Origin: Prevotella sp.
Lineage (GTDB): Bacteria; Bacteroidota; Bacteroidia; Bacteroidales; Muribaculaceae
Assembly (NCBI GenBank): GCA_023662865.1
Contig: JAMPIK010000019.1
Span: forward strand, 1 to 43,324
Direction: 5' to 3'
DNA length: 43,324 nt
Below, in pieces: positions 31,698-41,759 of this stretch. A program made the position numbers and the translations under genes. The notes under the pieces are model-generated. The model had not been told where the DNA came from, made no database searches, and saw nothing but the letters and a program-made list of their open reading frames with translations. The stretch's first letter is position 1. The number at the start of each line of letters is the position of its first letter.

Positions 31698-32726
31698 ATG
31701 AAAGAGACAGAGATTGACTGGAAGAACCTTACGTTCTCCTATATGAAAACCGATTACAATGTGCGCTGTACATACAAGGACGGCAAATGGGGACCCATTG
31801 AAGTGTCCGACTCGGAATATGTACCCCTTCACATTGCCGCTTCTTGCCTGCATTACGGTCAGGAAAGCTTTGAGGGCTTGAAAGCCTTCCGCGGCAAAGA
31901 CGGCAAAATCCGTATCTTCCGCATGGAAGAGAATGCCAAGCGCTTTATTCGCAGTGCCGAAGGTATCAGCATGCAGCCCATGCCCGTAGAGCTTTTCTGC
32001 GACATGGTACGCAAAGTTGTCGAGCTCAACAAACGCTTCATTCCCCCCTATGGCACAGGCGCTTCCCTTTATATCCGTCCGCTGGAAATCGGTATTTCCG
32101 CACGTGTAGGTGTTAAGCCGGCCGATGAATATATGGTTATCATGCTCGTAACTCCGGTCGGCCCCTACTTCAAAGATGGATTCAAACCCACAAAAGTATG
32201 CATGAGCCGCGAATACGACCGTGTTGCTCCCAAAGGTACCGGTTCAATCAAGGTGGGCGGTAACTACGCAGCTTCTCTCGTGGCCGGCGAAAAGGCTCAC
32301 GAACTCGGCTACTCCGTAATGCTCTATCTCGATCCCAAAGAGAAGAAATATTTCGATGAGTGCGGCGCTGCAAACTTCTTCGGAATTAAAAACGATACAT
32401 ATATCACTCCGTTCTCACCCTCAATTCTTCCCTCAATCACCAATATGAGTCTGCGTCAGCTGGCCGAAGACCTCGGTCTGAAAGTAGAGCAGCGTCATAT
32501 TCCGGTAGAAGAGCTCAGCACTTTTGAGGAAGTGGGTGCTTGCGGTACCGCTGCCGTTATTTCACCCATCGGTGAAATTGATGACCTCGACAATGGTGGC
32601 AAGTTTACATTCGGCGAACCCGGTGTTCCCGGTCCTTGGAGTGTGAAACTTTACGACCAACTCCGAGGCATACAGTACGGTGAGATTGAAGACACTCACA
32701 ACTGGTGCGAAATCCTTCCCGAATAA
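31698..32726 (+). CDS. ilvE: Branched-chain amino acid aminotransferase
   Basis: IlvE is a PLP enzyme of fold type IV that interconverts Leu, Ile and Val with their 2-oxo acids, using glutamate/2-oxoglutarate. The 342-residue length and motifs suit the type II bacterial/eukaryotic-like subgroup: LHYGQESFEGLKAFR (about 51-65), GTGSIKVGGNYAAS with PLP lysine K185, DECGAANFFGI (about 219-229) and VGACGTAAVISPI near the C-terminus. No other ilv genes are adjacent. A terminator follows within 30 nt. Confidence 0.96.
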   Translation: MKETEIDWKNLTFSYMKTDYNVRCTYKDGKWGPIEVSDSEYVPLHIAASCLHYGQESFEGLKAFRGKDGKIRIFRMEENAKRFIRSAEGISMQPMPVELFCDMVRKVVELNKRFIPPYGTGASLYIRPLEIGISARVGVKPADEYMVIMLVTPVGPYFKDGFKPTKVCMSREYDRVAPKGTGSIKVGGNYAASLVAGEKAHELGYSVMLYLDPKEKKYFDECGAANFFGIKNDTYITPFSPSILPSITNMSLRQLAEDLGLKVEQRHIPVEELSTFEEVGACGTAAVISPIGEIDDLDNGGKFTFGEPGVPGPWSVKLYDQLRGIQYGEIEDTHNWCEILPE

Positions 32727-32751
32727 TTCGTGATTTCACAATAATTAAATA

Positions 32752-32782
32752 AGGGGCGGCATATTGTCGCCCCTGTATTTTT
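32752..32782 (+). terminator. Intrinsic terminator of ilvE
   Basis: A 7-bp GC-rich stem (32752-32758 with 32768-32774) is followed by GTATTTTT. The next start codon is only 4 nt further on. Confidence 0.82.
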
Positions 32783-32785
32783 GAA

Positions 32786-33322
32786 ATGAATCCGCTTGAT
32801 ATAATTAATAAATACACAGCCGGTAACGTCAAGTTGCGAGAAATTCTCATCGGCCACAGCGAGGCCGTGCGCGACAAGGCTCTTGAAATAGCCGAACGTA
32901 AACACCTTGACATTGATATTGCTTTTGTACAAGAAGCGGCAATGCTTCACGACATCGGAGTGGAGAGAGTAGATGCTCCGGGTATCAGCTGCTACGGCGA
33001 TGAACCCTACATACGCCACGGAGTTTGCGGACGCGAAATTCTCGAAGTCGAAGGCCTGCCGCATCATGCTCTTGTTTGCGAACGCCACACCGGCTCCGGC
33101 ATTACAAAAGAGCAGATTGTGGCAGAACACCTGCCCTTGCCTCATAGAGATATGTTGCCGCTCTCTTTGGAAGAGAAGCTAATCTGTTATGCTGATAAAT
33201 TTTTTTCCAAATCGCGAGATTTGCGCACCGAGAAATCGGTTGAGAAAATCATAAGTCAAATGCAGCAGTTCGGCTACGGCTCGCTCGAACGCTTCGTACA
33301 GCTACATGTGATATTCTCCTAA
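32786..33322 (+). CDS. HD-domain phosphohydrolase
   Basis: The 178-residue protein is a single HD domain with metal ligands in ILIGHSEAV (H24), AAMLHDIG (H55, D56), HHALVCERH and ICYADKFFSK (late Asp). It is a soluble phosphohydrolase of the HDIG type; such small members are often nucleotidases or orphan hydrolases, and the substrate is not readable. The gene starts 4 nt after the ilvE terminator, so it either depends on readthrough or on a promoter that I cannot see. Confidence 0.85.
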   Translation: MNPLDIINKYTAGNVKLREILIGHSEAVRDKALEIAERKHLDIDIAFVQEAAMLHDIGVERVDAPGISCYGDEPYIRHGVCGREILEVEGLPHHALVCERHTGSGITKEQIVAEHLPLPHRDMLPLSLEEKLICYADKFFSKSRDLRTEKSVEKIISQMQQFGYGSLERFVQLHVIFS

Positions 33323-33410
33323 TTGTTTGAAAATCAAGAAATTAATATGGAGGTTAAAAAACTTTAACATATTGTAACAAACTCACCGGCATTATAACGA
33401 TAAAAATCGC

Positions 33411-33418
33411 TAATTTTG
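33411..33418 (+). promoter_or_regulatory. -7 box of lptD
   Basis: TAATTTTG lies 29 nt before the lptD start. No TTTG is found at the expected -33 position. Confidence 0.5.
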
Positions 33419-33447
33419 CAAGTTGAAACACAGCCATTAATAGTCTG

Positions 33448-36276
33448 TTGAGGCGTACAATAATCTACATATTAGGAGCAATCGCGCTGGTTTGGATTGG
33501 TGTGTCGGCACAGACAAGCATTACCGGTAAGGGTAAGCTTGTCCGCGGTGCTTCGCGTACGGACAGGGATACACTACGGATTACAGCTCCGGACACTGTG
33601 CCGGTTGATACCTCTGATGTCCCCTTGGAGAACGGGTTTATACGCCTCTTGCCGGATACGATGGCAAACGACAGTTCGCGTATAGCCGTCTCCCCCTTCG
33701 TTCGCCATAAAGTGGATCTTGAGCAGGTCGTTGATTTCTCGGCAAAGGACTCGGTTGTAATGTATGGCACAAACCATGCGATAATGTACGGCAACAGTAC
33801 CGTGAAGTATGGAGAAGTAGACCTCAACGCCGGGCGCATCGAAATGTCGATGGACTCCTCTACCGTGTATGCCTCCGCATCTGTTCCCGACTCCCTCATG
33901 CCCGACAAATCCGCCTACCTCTCTCCTGATAAGAAAGAGGAAGATTATCCCGTATTCTCCGATGGCTCGGGCGAGTATCAGAGCAAGACAATGAAGTATA
34001 ACTTCAAGACAGAGCGCGGGTATATTACCGATATCATCACTGAGCAAGGCGAAGGATACCTTACCGGAGCAGTCACGAAGAAAATGGAAGACGGCACTTT
34101 CAACCTCATGGGCGGACGCTATACCACCTGCTCCGACCACGAACACCCTCACTTCTATTTTCAAGTGACAAAGGGAAAGATGCGTCCGAAAAAAAATATT
34201 GTCACCGGTCCGGTGTATATGGTATTGGCCGATGTGCCTCTTCCGTTAGCCCTGCCTTTCGGCTTCTTCCCGTTTAACAAAGACTATTCTTCCGGTATTA
34301 TATTTCCCTCATTCGGCGAAGATTACAATCGCGGCTTCTATCTCCGCGACGGCGGATATTACTTTGCCATAAACGACAATGTGGACCTTGCCTTGCGTGG
34401 AGAAATTTACACACGCGGCTCATGGGGAGTGTCTGCTCACAGCACATATGTGAAACGCTACCGCTATCGCGGCAACTTTGACATCTCTTACCTTACTACC
34501 ATCAGCGGCGATAAAGGCGATCCCGACTATGCCAAACAAAACAACTTCCGCATAGCCTGGACTCACACTCAAGATCAGAAAGCAAATCCAAATCTCTCAT
34601 TCTCCGCATCTGTAAACTTTACCACTTCAGGATATACGCGCAACGACCTTAACTCATACTATAACAGTTCGTTTACAGAAAACACAAAGAGCTCAACGGT
34701 GAATGTCACATACCGTCCGCCGCGCTCCAAATGGTCAATATCAGCCAATGCCAATATTGCTCAACGTACTCAAGACTCCACGTTGGCCGTTTCTTTCCCG
34801 AACTTGACTGTGACATTATCCCAAACGGCTCCTTTCAAGCGTAAAAAGGCCGTCGGCTCGGAAAAATGGTATGAGAAAATACGCATTTCTTACTCCGGCC
34901 AATTCCAAAACTCACTCACCGCCAAGCAAAACGAGTTCTTTAAGAAGAGCCTGATTAAAGACTGGCGCAATGCCATGAAGCACTATATTCCCATAAGTGC
35001 CACTTTCTCGCTCTTCAAATATATAAATATCTCACCGTCAATTACTTTGAACGATCGTATGTATTTTCAGAAAGTGCGTCGCGACTGGGATCCGGTGGCA
35101 TCAGCTGAGGTACTCGACACAACATATGGTTTTTACAATGTCTTTGATTTCAATGCCTCAGTCTCTCTCGATACCAAAATCTACGGTTTCTGGAAGCCGA
35201 TGAAATTTTTGGGTGACAAGGTGCAAATGATACGCCATGTGATGACCCCCACCGTCTCCTTCACCGCCTCCCCGGACTTCTCCGACCCTTTCTGGGGAAT
35301 CTATGACTCATATCAGCGCCCCGGAGAGAATGTGCAACCTACCCGATATTCCTATTTCCAAAACTCCCTGTTCGGTGTGCCGGGTGCCGGAAAGCAAGGA
35401 GTGGTGTCATTGTCTTTGGCCAACAACCTTGAGATGAAAGTGAAGAGCGACAACGACTCTACCGGAGTGAAGAAAATCTCGCTTATCGAGAACTTTACAA
35501 TCGCCCAAAGCTACAATCTCGCCGCCGACTCCCTTAATTGGAGTAATATAAATACCTCAGTTTTGCTGAGGCTGACCCGCAGCTTCAATCTTAACCTCTC
35601 TGCAACGTGGGATCCTTACTTGTACGGTCTGAACAGTGCCGGCACACCGGTGCGCATAAACAAGCTCCGCATCGGCCACAAAGGCTTGCCCCGTCTCTCT
35701 TCCACCGGAACATCATTCTCCTACACAATAAATCAAGACACGTTCCGCAAGAAGAAGGACTCCTCCTCCGATAACAATAACGATGGCTCGCTTACCGATC
35801 CGGACGATGAAGAGGAAGAGTCCGGCGGCTCATTTGCCGACCGCGCCGCCGCTGCCCGGCGGCGAAACAATAATTCAGACGAGTCTTCGTCTGACGCCGA
35901 TGGCTATGAAGCATGGACATTCCCATGGTCTCTTTCTTTCAATTATTCGCTTAATTACGCCTACGGAGCATTTAATTACGATAAAATGGAATACGATGGT
36001 AAGTGGACTCAAAACTTGTCGCTCTCCGGAAGTTTCCGCCCCACAAAGAACTGGAATTTCAATTTTTCCGCCTCATATAATTTTGACTTGAAAAAGATTG
36101 CTTACATGAACTGCAGTGTGTCGCGAGACCTGCACTGCTTTACCATGACCGCCTCTTTCGTGCCGGTTGGCCCCTACAAGAGCTACAATTTCCATATTGC
36201 AGTGAAGAGCTCCGTGTTGCAAGACCTCAAGTACGACAAACGCTCATCTCGTTCAAATGGCGTAACCTGGTACTAA
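33448..36276 (+). CDS. lptD: LPS-assembly outer-membrane protein LptD (OstA-like)
   Basis: LptD forms the outer-membrane barrel that inserts lipopolysaccharide at the cell surface together with lipoprotein LptE. The 942-residue frame begins with TTG at 33448, which is followed by a signal peptide (IIYILGAIALVWIGVSAQ); no ATG fits. A periplasmic OstA-type beta-jellyroll region follows (about 100-255; YGNSTVKYGEVDLNAGRIEM, TCSDHEHPHFYF). The barrel is strand-rich with alternating aromatics and ends NGVTWY. A low-complexity stretch rich in Ser, Asp, Asn, Glu and Arg (about residues 768-822) interrupts the barrel. No other lpt gene is in the window. Confidence 0.92.
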   Translation: MRRTIIYILGAIALVWIGVSAQTSITGKGKLVRGASRTDRDTLRITAPDTVPVDTSDVPLENGFIRLLPDTMANDSSRIAVSPFVRHKVDLEQVVDFSAKDSVVMYGTNHAIMYGNSTVKYGEVDLNAGRIEMSMDSSTVYASASVPDSLMPDKSAYLSPDKKEEDYPVFSDGSGEYQSKTMKYNFKTERGYITDIITEQGEGYLTGAVTKKMEDGTFNLMGGRYTTCSDHEHPHFYFQVTKGKMRPKKNIVTGPVYMVLADVPLPLALPFGFFPFNKDYSSGIIFPSFGEDYNRGFYLRDGGYYFAINDNVDLALRGEIYTRGSWGVSAHSTYVKRYRYRGNFDISYLTTISGDKGDPDYAKQNNFRIAWTHTQDQKANPNLSFSASVNFTTSGYTRNDLNSYYNSSFTENTKSSTVNVTYRPPRSKWSISANANIAQRTQDSTLAVSFPNLTVTLSQTAPFKRKKAVGSEKWYEKIRISYSGQFQNSLTAKQNEFFKKSLIKDWRNAMKHYIPISATFSLFKYINISPSITLNDRMYFQKVRRDWDPVASAEVLDTTYGFYNVFDFNASVSLDTKIYGFWKPMKFLGDKVQMIRHVMTPTVSFTASPDFSDPFWGIYDSYQRPGENVQPTRYSYFQNSLFGVPGAGKQGVVSLSLANNLEMKVKSDNDSTGVKKISLIENFTIAQSYNLAADSLNWSNINTSVLLRLTRSFNLNLSATWDPYLYGLNSAGTPVRINKLRIGHKGLPRLSSTGTSFSYTINQDTFRKKKDSSSDNNNDGSLTDPDDEEEESGGSFADRAAAARRRNNNSDESSSDADGYEAWTFPWSLSFNYSLNYAYGAFNYDKMEYDGKWTQNLSLSGSFRPTKNWNFNFSASYNFDLKKIAYMNCSVSRDLHCFTMTASFVPVGPYKSYNFHIAVKSSVLQDLKYDKRSSRSNGVTWY

Positions 36277-36340
36277 GATGTTTATAAATTTGATTTACAA
36301 ACCTTTAGAATTCAGTTCGCCGATATTGCAAAATATTTAT

Positions 36341-36371
36341 TTTGCCAAATCGGTTTTTCTTGTTAACTTTG
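36341..36371 (+). promoter_or_regulatory. Sigma-ABfr-type promoter of the coiled-coil/zapA unit
   Basis: TTTG at 36341-36344, 19 nt, then TAACTTTG at 36364-36371. The start codon at 36384 lies 12 nt downstream. Confidence 0.75.
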
Positions 36372-36383
36372 TAAAAATTTGGA

Positions 36384-36686
36384 ATGGAAATGTCCGCCAA
36401 TATTCCTGACATATTAAAAAATTTGGGCGGCAACTTGAAGTTGCTTACCGATAAATATCTCCTTGTCAAAGCAGAGAGAGACTCGGCTTTGGCCGAATGT
36501 CAGGAACTCAAAGAGCAAGTGCAAAAGCTCACCGCTCTTCTTGAACAGGCGAACACTCAAATCGAGTACTTGAGAATTTCTCATAAAGTAGCACCTACGC
36601 AAGATGATGTGCTCCGCTCAAGAATTCTGATTACCGAATTGGTGAAAAAAGTGGATAAATGTATCGCTCAGCTTCGCAACGATTGA
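36384..36686 (+). CDS. Small coiled-coil protein upstream of zapA
   Basis: The 100-residue protein has no signal peptide. Residues about 20-70 form a strong heptad pattern (LLVKAERDSALAECQELKEQ, then LTALLEQANTQIEYL), and the C-terminus LITELVKKVDKCIAQL is a second amphipathic helix. An ATG two codons downstream is an equally possible start. Position 35 nt before zapA under one promoter suggests a division-related coiled-coil partner, comparable in plan to ZapB, though no sequence relationship can be shown here. Confidence 0.75.
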   Translation: MEMSANIPDILKNLGGNLKLLTDKYLLVKAERDSALAECQELKEQVQKLTALLEQANTQIEYLRISHKVAPTQDDVLRSRILITELVKKVDKCIAQLRND

Positions 36687-36721
36687 TGCCCTGACATCTT
36701 TACTCTGCGCGACTTATAATA

Positions 36722-37012
36722 ATGAAAGATACTGACAAAATAAAAATGCGTATTAAGATAGCCGGAATGAGCATACCGCTCACTGTCGGCTTTGATGAGC
36801 AAGACCATGTGCGCGAAACAGAGCGGCGCGTGGCCGAACTCTTTGACAACTGGCGGCGCATGTTCCCCTCAAAGTCTGAACAGGAACTGCTCGCCATGAT
36901 GACTTATCAATACGCCTCATATTATCTCGCACTCTCAAAAAGCCGCGAACAGATTGCCCGCCAACTTTCCGACTTTGACAAGCAGGTCAGCGACCTGATT
37001 GTGCGTACCTGA
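36722..37012 (+). CDS. zapA: Cell division protein ZapA
   Basis: ZapA binds FtsZ and bundles its filaments at the division ring. The 96-residue sequence has the expected small N-terminal globular part (KIKMRIKIAGMSIPLTVGF), the conserved RETERRVAELFDNWR helix and a C-terminal coiled coil. Length matches the family. It follows the small coiled-coil gene and precedes rny by 150 nt. That gap holds only a weak 5-bp hairpin before a run of T at about 37107-37117, which might act as a terminator. Confidence 0.9.
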   Translation: MKDTDKIKMRIKIAGMSIPLTVGFDEQDHVRETERRVAELFDNWRRMFPSKSEQELLAMMTYQYASYYLALSKSREQIARQLSDFDKQVSDLIVRT

Positions 37013-37162
37013 TAATTCGTTGTCCGGATTTTACTCGCACCACACTTTCCCCTTTTCGTTTCCGTTTCATTTTTCTATCGGCTTGTTTGCCCATGGCCGA
37101 CAGCTGTTTTTTTTTTATTGTGTTAAGTTAACTTGTTTAGTATCAAATATATATATAAATAA

Positions 37163-38716
37163 ATGGAAACTGTAATTATAATTTGCGCAGCCGTTGTGGT
37201 AGCAGTTGTTACCTTCCTTATAGGCATGAATGTCGCAAAAAACAAAAGTAAAAATGATGCGTCTTCGCAGGCTAACATAATTATTGATGAGGCCAACCGC
37301 CAAGCCGAAGTTATTAAAGAAAAGAAAATACTTGAGGCAAAAGAGCAGGAACTCAAAATTAAAAATGATGCTGAGAAGCAGGCTTCGCAGCGGTTGCAAA
37401 AAGTGCAGGCAAGCGAAGCGCGTGCAAAGCAACGCGAAATCCAACTTAAAGAGCAAGGTTCGGAGCTTGGTAAACGCAAAAACGAACTTGACAATCTCCA
37501 AAATCGCCTTGAAAAAGAGCAGCAAGCACTCGCTATTCGCATTGCCGAGGTTGATAAAATGCACTCCGATGCTACCGAAAAGCTCGAACATCTTTCCGGT
37601 CTTTCTGCCGAGGAGGCAAAAGAACGCCTCATCGAGAGCCTGAAAGACGAAGCAAAAACCGCTGCCGCCTCTTATATCAATGATATTATGGACGATGCGC
37701 GCATGACTGCTACAAAGGAGGCAAAGCGCATCGTGGTGCAAAGTATTCAACGTGTGGCCACTGAAACCGCCGTTGAAAACAGCGTGACGGTGTTCCATAT
37801 AGATTCCGATGAAGTAAAAGGCCGTATTATCGGTCGTGAAGGGCGCAACATTCGTGCATTGGAAGCCGCTACCGGCATTGAAATCATTGTAGACGATACC
37901 CCGGAGGCTATCGTGCTTTCCGGTTTTGACCCGGTACGCCGTGAGATTGCCCGCCTGGCTCTGCACCAACTCGTGGCCGACGGTCGTATCCATCCGGCTC
38001 GTATTGAAGAAGTTGTGGCGCGTGTACGCCGTCAGGTGGAAGAAGAGATTATCGAAACCGGTAAACGAACTGCAATTGACCTTGGTATCCACGGTTTGCA
38101 TCCCGAACTGATTCGCATGGTGGGTCGCATGAAGTATCGCTCATCTTACGGCCAAAACCTTTTGCAACATTCTCGCGAAACGGCTAATCTGTGTGCTGTC
38201 ATGGCTTCGGAACTCGGCCTAAATCCCAAAAAGGCTCGCCGTGCCGGCTTGTTGCATGACATCGGTAAAGTACCCGATGATGAACCTGAACTTCCGCACG
38301 CTCTGCTCGGCATGAAACTCGCCGAAAAATTCAAAGAGAAACCCGACATTTGCAATGCCATAGGAGCACACCACGATGAAGTGGAACAGACATCCCTGCT
38401 TGCGCCCATTGTTCAAGTGTGTGATGCCATTTCCGGTGCTCGTCCCGGTGCTCGCCGTGAAATTGTAGAGGCATATATCAAGCGACTTAATGACTTGGAG
38501 CAGCTTGCACTCTCTTATCCCGGGGTGATTAAAACTTACGCAATTCAAGCCGGTCGCGAACTGCGTGTGATTGTAGGCGCCGAGAAGATTTCTGATGTTG
38601 AAACGGAAAAACTCTCTGCCGAGATAGCCAAAAAGATTCAAGACGAAATGACATATCCCGGCCAGGTGAAGATTACCGTAATCCGCGAAACTCGCGCCGT
38701 AAGTTACGCTAAATGA
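37163..38716 (+). CDS. rny: Ribonuclease Y
   Basis: RNase Y is a membrane-anchored endoribonuclease that starts mRNA decay. The 517-residue protein shows the full family layout: an N-terminal membrane helix (about 3-22), a long charged coiled coil (about 35-165), a KH domain with [15 protein letters not shown] (about 217-231) and an HD domain with [11 protein letters not shown] and [11 protein letters not shown] (H365, D366), where cleavage occurs. The end SYAK is typical. Its stop overlaps the ricT start by 4 nt (ATGA). Confidence 0.97.
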   Translation: METVIIICAAVVVAVVTFLIGMNVAKNKSKNDASSQANIIIDEANRQAEVIKEKKILEAKEQELKIKNDAEKQASQRLQKVQASEARAKQREIQLKEQGSELGKRKNELDNLQNRLEKEQQALAIRIAEVDKMHSDATEKLEHLSGLSAEEAKERLIESLKDEAKTAAASYINDIMDDARMTATKEAKRIVVQSIQRVATETAVENSVTVFHIDSDEVKGRIIGREGRNIRALEAATGIEIIVDDTPEAIVLSGFDPVRREIARLALHQLVADGRIHPARIEEVVARVRRQVEEEIIETGKRTAIDLGIHGLHPELIRMVGRMKYRSSYGQNLLQHSRETANLCAVMASELGLNPKKARRAGLLHDIGKVPDDEPELPHALLGMKLAEKFKEKPDICNAIGAHHDEVEQTSLLAPIVQVCDAISGARPGARREIVEAYIKRLNDLEQLALSYPGVIKTYAIQAGRELRVIVGAEKISDVETEKLSAEIAKKIQDEMTYPGQVKITVIRETRAVSYAK

Positions 38717-40065
38717 CACTTATGTCGGATATGGAAAATAACAACATATCACCGCAACAGATTCCTGAAAATGTCGAAGGGCATTGTCTGGATTGTGCAC
38801 ACGGTTTGGACGGACAGTGCGGCTCTTGCGGCAATTGTCCCCGAGCCAATATCTCCGAACCGCCGCGTGGCAAACTGTATGCTACAAATTGGCTCGAAGG
38901 TATCTCCGATGCTTCCGACTTTGACTTGGTTGAAGTGCAATTTAAAAACACGCGTAAAGGCTTTTATAGAAACGTTTCCGGATTGGATATTCATATGGGC
39001 GACCTCGTAGCCGTGGAAGCATCTCCCGGACACGATATCGGCGAGGTTACCATGGTGGGTCGGCTAGTGCAGCTACATATCAAAAAAGCCAATCTTAAGC
39101 CAGATCACGAATTCAAGAAAATTTTCAGAATTGCGCGTCCCTCTGATATCGAGCGGTTTAAAGATGCAAAGGCCAAGGAGCAAGATGCAATGATTCGCTC
39201 TCGCAAGATAGCCGAAGACTTGCAGTTGAATATGAAAATCGGAGATGTAGAGTATCAAGGCGATGGTGCCAAAGCTATATTCTATTATCTTGCTGATGAG
39301 AGAGTTGACTTTCGAAAGCTTATTCGTGTGCTTGCCGACACGTTTAAGGTGCGCATTGAAATGAAACAAATAGGTGCACGTCAGGAAGCCGGGCGCATTG
39401 GCGGTATCGGTCCTTGCGGACGCCCCCTTTGTTGCTCTTCTTGGATGACCGGATTCGTCTCCGTTGGCACAAGTGCCGCTCGTTTTCAAGATTTATCCAT
39501 GAATCCGCAAAAGCTCGCGGGGCAATGCGCAAAACTCAAATGTTGCCTTAACTTTGAGGTGGATGCTTACATGGAGGCTTCGCGCAAGCTCCCCGATAAA
39601 TCTATTCCTCTCGAAACGCAAGACTCTACTTATTACCATTTTAAGAGCGATATAATGTCAGGCATGATGACATATTCCACCGATAAACATGCACCGGTAA
39701 ATTGCGTCACAATTCCCGCCGAACGTGTAAAAGAAATTATTGAAATCAATAAACAGGGTAAAAAAGTAGACTCGCTTGAAGATGCTGCCCCGGCACGCAG
39801 AAAGACGGAATTTGTCGAACTTGTAGGTCAGGACAATATAAACCGTTTCGACAAAAGTAAAAAGAAAAAGAAACGGTCCGGTGCCGCTGCTTATCAAGAT
39901 AAAAAGAAAAATAATCCTGTTTCTCAAGAGAAGAAGTCTTCTCAGAGCATGCAACAATCCGCCCCGGATAAGAAGCCTGAAAGAAAAGAGAAACCGGGCA
40001 GAAATAAAAATAAACAACAGAAGTCGAAACCGAAATCGGACAATGACCACATCGGCACCGCATAA
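38713..40065 (+). CDS. ricT: RicT/YaaT-like PSP1-domain protein
   Basis: The 450-residue protein contains a PSP1 C-terminal-type domain (about 130-215) and the family phrase [15 protein letters not shown]. In Bacillus subtilis YaaT (RicT) joins RicA and RicF in an Fe-S complex that directs RNase Y. Cysteines cluster in three groups: C25, C28, C36, C39, C42; C235, C240, C241; and C272, C277, C278, enough for Fe-S binding. The C-terminal 90 residues are a Lys/Ser/Gln-rich disordered tail. It overlaps rny by 4 nt and gldH by 23 nt. Confidence 0.93.
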   Translation: MTLMSDMENNNISPQQIPENVEGHCLDCAHGLDGQCGSCGNCPRANISEPPRGKLYATNWLEGISDASDFDLVEVQFKNTRKGFYRNVSGLDIHMGDLVAVEASPGHDIGEVTMVGRLVQLHIKKANLKPDHEFKKIFRIARPSDIERFKDAKAKEQDAMIRSRKIAEDLQLNMKIGDVEYQGDGAKAIFYYLADERVDFRKLIRVLADTFKVRIEMKQIGARQEAGRIGGIGPCGRPLCCSSWMTGFVSVGTSAARFQDLSMNPQKLAGQCAKLKCCLNFEVDAYMEASRKLPDKSIPLETQDSTYYHFKSDIMSGMMTYSTDKHAPVNCVTIPAERVKEIIEINKQGKKVDSLEDAAPARRKTEFVELVGQDNINRFDKSKKKKKRSGAAAYQDKKKNNPVSQEKKSSQSMQQSAPDKKPERKEKPGRNKNKQQKSKPKSDNDHIGTA

Positions 40066-40567
40066 TATTTCAAATCGCATAGTCGGATATATTTGTCTGA
40101 CGATGGTTGTGTCTTTAATCGCTGCAAGTCTTGCGGCTTGCGGCAACAGCCCGAAAGTTATCTTTTCCGACTTTGTAGATATACCGGAGAGTGGTTGGAA
40201 TTGCAGAGAATACTGCCGCTTCAGCACCGAAAGGCTCGATTCGAATATGCTTGACGAACCCTCGGCTCGTTACAACGTAATCCTCTCCTTGCGACACACG
40301 GATCAATATCCGTATGCCTCTCTGATTATGCCTCTTACTCAATCTCTCGACTCTTGTACGGCGCTCCCCGACACCCTTCGGATACCTATGATTGATACAG
40401 ACGGAAACTGGCTCGCCTCGCAGTCAAAAGGTATTTATACTCTCACCGACACTCTGCTCAAAAACTCCTCGCTCCCTCCCCGATATTCCCTGTGCTTGTA
40501 TCATGCAATGCCATGCGAAAACCTCCAAGGCTTGATTAGCGTTGGTATCATAATCCAAAAACTCTAA
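40043..40567 (+). CDS. gldH: Gliding motility lipoprotein GldH-like
   Basis: The start at 40043 ([10 protein letters not shown]) gives a 174-residue lipoprotein with a signal ending SLAAC (C33). The open frame extends much further upstream, but only through the antisense-free overlap with the ricT tail. The mature part starts with strands VIFSDFVDIPESGWNCREYCRF and ends GLISVGIIIQKL, consistent with GldH. GldH is required for gliding in Flavobacterium, yet the gene persists in many non-gliding Bacteroidetes, where its role is unclear. Placement after ricT strengthens the call. Confidence 0.82.
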   Translation: MTTSAPHNISNRIVGYICLTMVVSLIAASLAACGNSPKVIFSDFVDIPESGWNCREYCRFSTERLDSNMLDEPSARYNVILSLRHTDQYPYASLIMPLTQSLDSCTALPDTLRIPMIDTDGNWLASQSKGIYTLTDTLLKNSSLPPRYSLCLYHAMPCENLQGLISVGIIIQKL

Positions 40568-40571
40568 CAAC

Positions 40572-41750
40572 ATGCAGACACTACAGTTTACTCCGGAATG
40601 TCAATTGCGCATATCAAAAGTGCGCAAACAAATGGCTCTTACCGGCATTGACGCTTTACTTATTACTGACAACACCAATATATACTATCTCACCGGAGCC
40701 GTATTTCGCGGCTATGTATATGTGCCGGCTCAAGGCAGATGTCTTATGTTCGTCATCAGACCTGTGGAACTGCATGGCGATGACTTGATATATATTCGCA
40801 AGCCGGAACAGATAGTAGCTGAACTCCAAAAACTCGGTCTGAAACTCCCCTCAACTCTCGGTCTGGAACTTGATGATATTTCATATTCAGATGTTGAGCG
40901 GCTCAAAAATGCTCTCAAGCCGAAAGCTCTTGCCAATGCTTCTACTTGTATGCGCAGAGCAAGAATGGTGAAAACGGAACTCGAAATTAAAAAAATTCAC
41001 GAAGACGGTATAAAACAAGCCTCCGCGTATCACAAAATTCCTCGCATATATAAAGAAGATATGACAGACGTGGAATTCCAGATTGAAGTGGAACGTTTGC
41101 TCCGCCTGGAAGGCTGCCTCGGATATTATCGTACCTCCGGGCGACTCATGGAGATAAACATGGGTAGTGTATTGAACGGTGATAACGCCGACAATCCTAC
41201 TCCTTACGACTTCGCTGTCGGCGGGGGTGGGGTAGACCTCTCTCTGCCTGTTGGTGCCGATGGTCGCACTATGCGCCCGGGCACTACCGTTATGGTCGAT
41301 ATGTGTGGTAACTTTAACGGCTATCAGTCTGATATGACGCGTGTATGGAGCATCGGCTCGGTTGATGACTTTACACATAAATGTCACGAATGTTCGCGCC
41401 GTATACTTCGCGAGCTTGAAAAAATGGCTCTGCCCGGTGTCCCGGTTGCCGACCTTTATCATAAAGCAAAAGAGATTGTTGAGGCTGAAGACCTGCAAAA
41501 ATACTTCATGGGGCATCTGCAGCAGGCTCCGTTTATAGGCCACGGTGTTGGAATTCAACTGAATGAGCTGCCGGTAATCACCCCCCGTTCAAAAGATGTG
41601 CTTGAAGAGAATATGGTGCTTGCCATTGAACCGAAATTCGTAGTCCCCAAAGTCGGTGCCGTCGGTGTGGAGAACACATATCGCGTATCCCCCTCCGGCC
41701 TGGAATGTCTCACTCCTTTCTCCGAGGAACTCTCCGATATAACATTCTGA
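40572..41750 (+). CDS. M24-family metallopeptidase, Xaa-Pro aminopeptidase-like
   Basis: The 392-residue enzyme has a creatinase-type N-terminal domain (about 10-130) and a pita-bread catalytic domain. The five metal ligands are visible: D243 in MVDMCGN, D254 in QSDMTRVW, H324 in IGHGVGIQ, E353 in AIEPKF and E368 in VENTYR. Such enzymes remove N-terminal residues before proline, or act on proline dipeptides; choosing between these needs biochemical data. It lies 4 nt after gldH and 9 nt before cca. Confidence 0.93.
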   Translation: MQTLQFTPECQLRISKVRKQMALTGIDALLITDNTNIYYLTGAVFRGYVYVPAQGRCLMFVIRPVELHGDDLIYIRKPEQIVAELQKLGLKLPSTLGLELDDISYSDVERLKNALKPKALANASTCMRRARMVKTELEIKKIHEDGIKQASAYHKIPRIYKEDMTDVEFQIEVERLLRLEGCLGYYRTSGRLMEINMGSVLNGDNADNPTPYDFAVGGGGVDLSLPVGADGRTMRPGTTVMVDMCGNFNGYQSDMTRVWSIGSVDDFTHKCHECSRRILRELEKMALPGVPVADLYHKAKEIVEAEDLQKYFMGHLQQAPFIGHGVGIQLNELPVITPRSKDVLEENMVLAIEPKFVVPKVGAVGVENTYRVSPSGLECLTPFSEELSDITF

Positions 41751-41759
41751 TAAAACACA

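Noticed and set aside
37115..38101. A 328-residue minus-strand frame opposite rny
   Set aside because: It is antisense to RNase Y; its Phe/Leu/Asn-rich product mirrors the Lys/Glu coiled coil of the sense strand.
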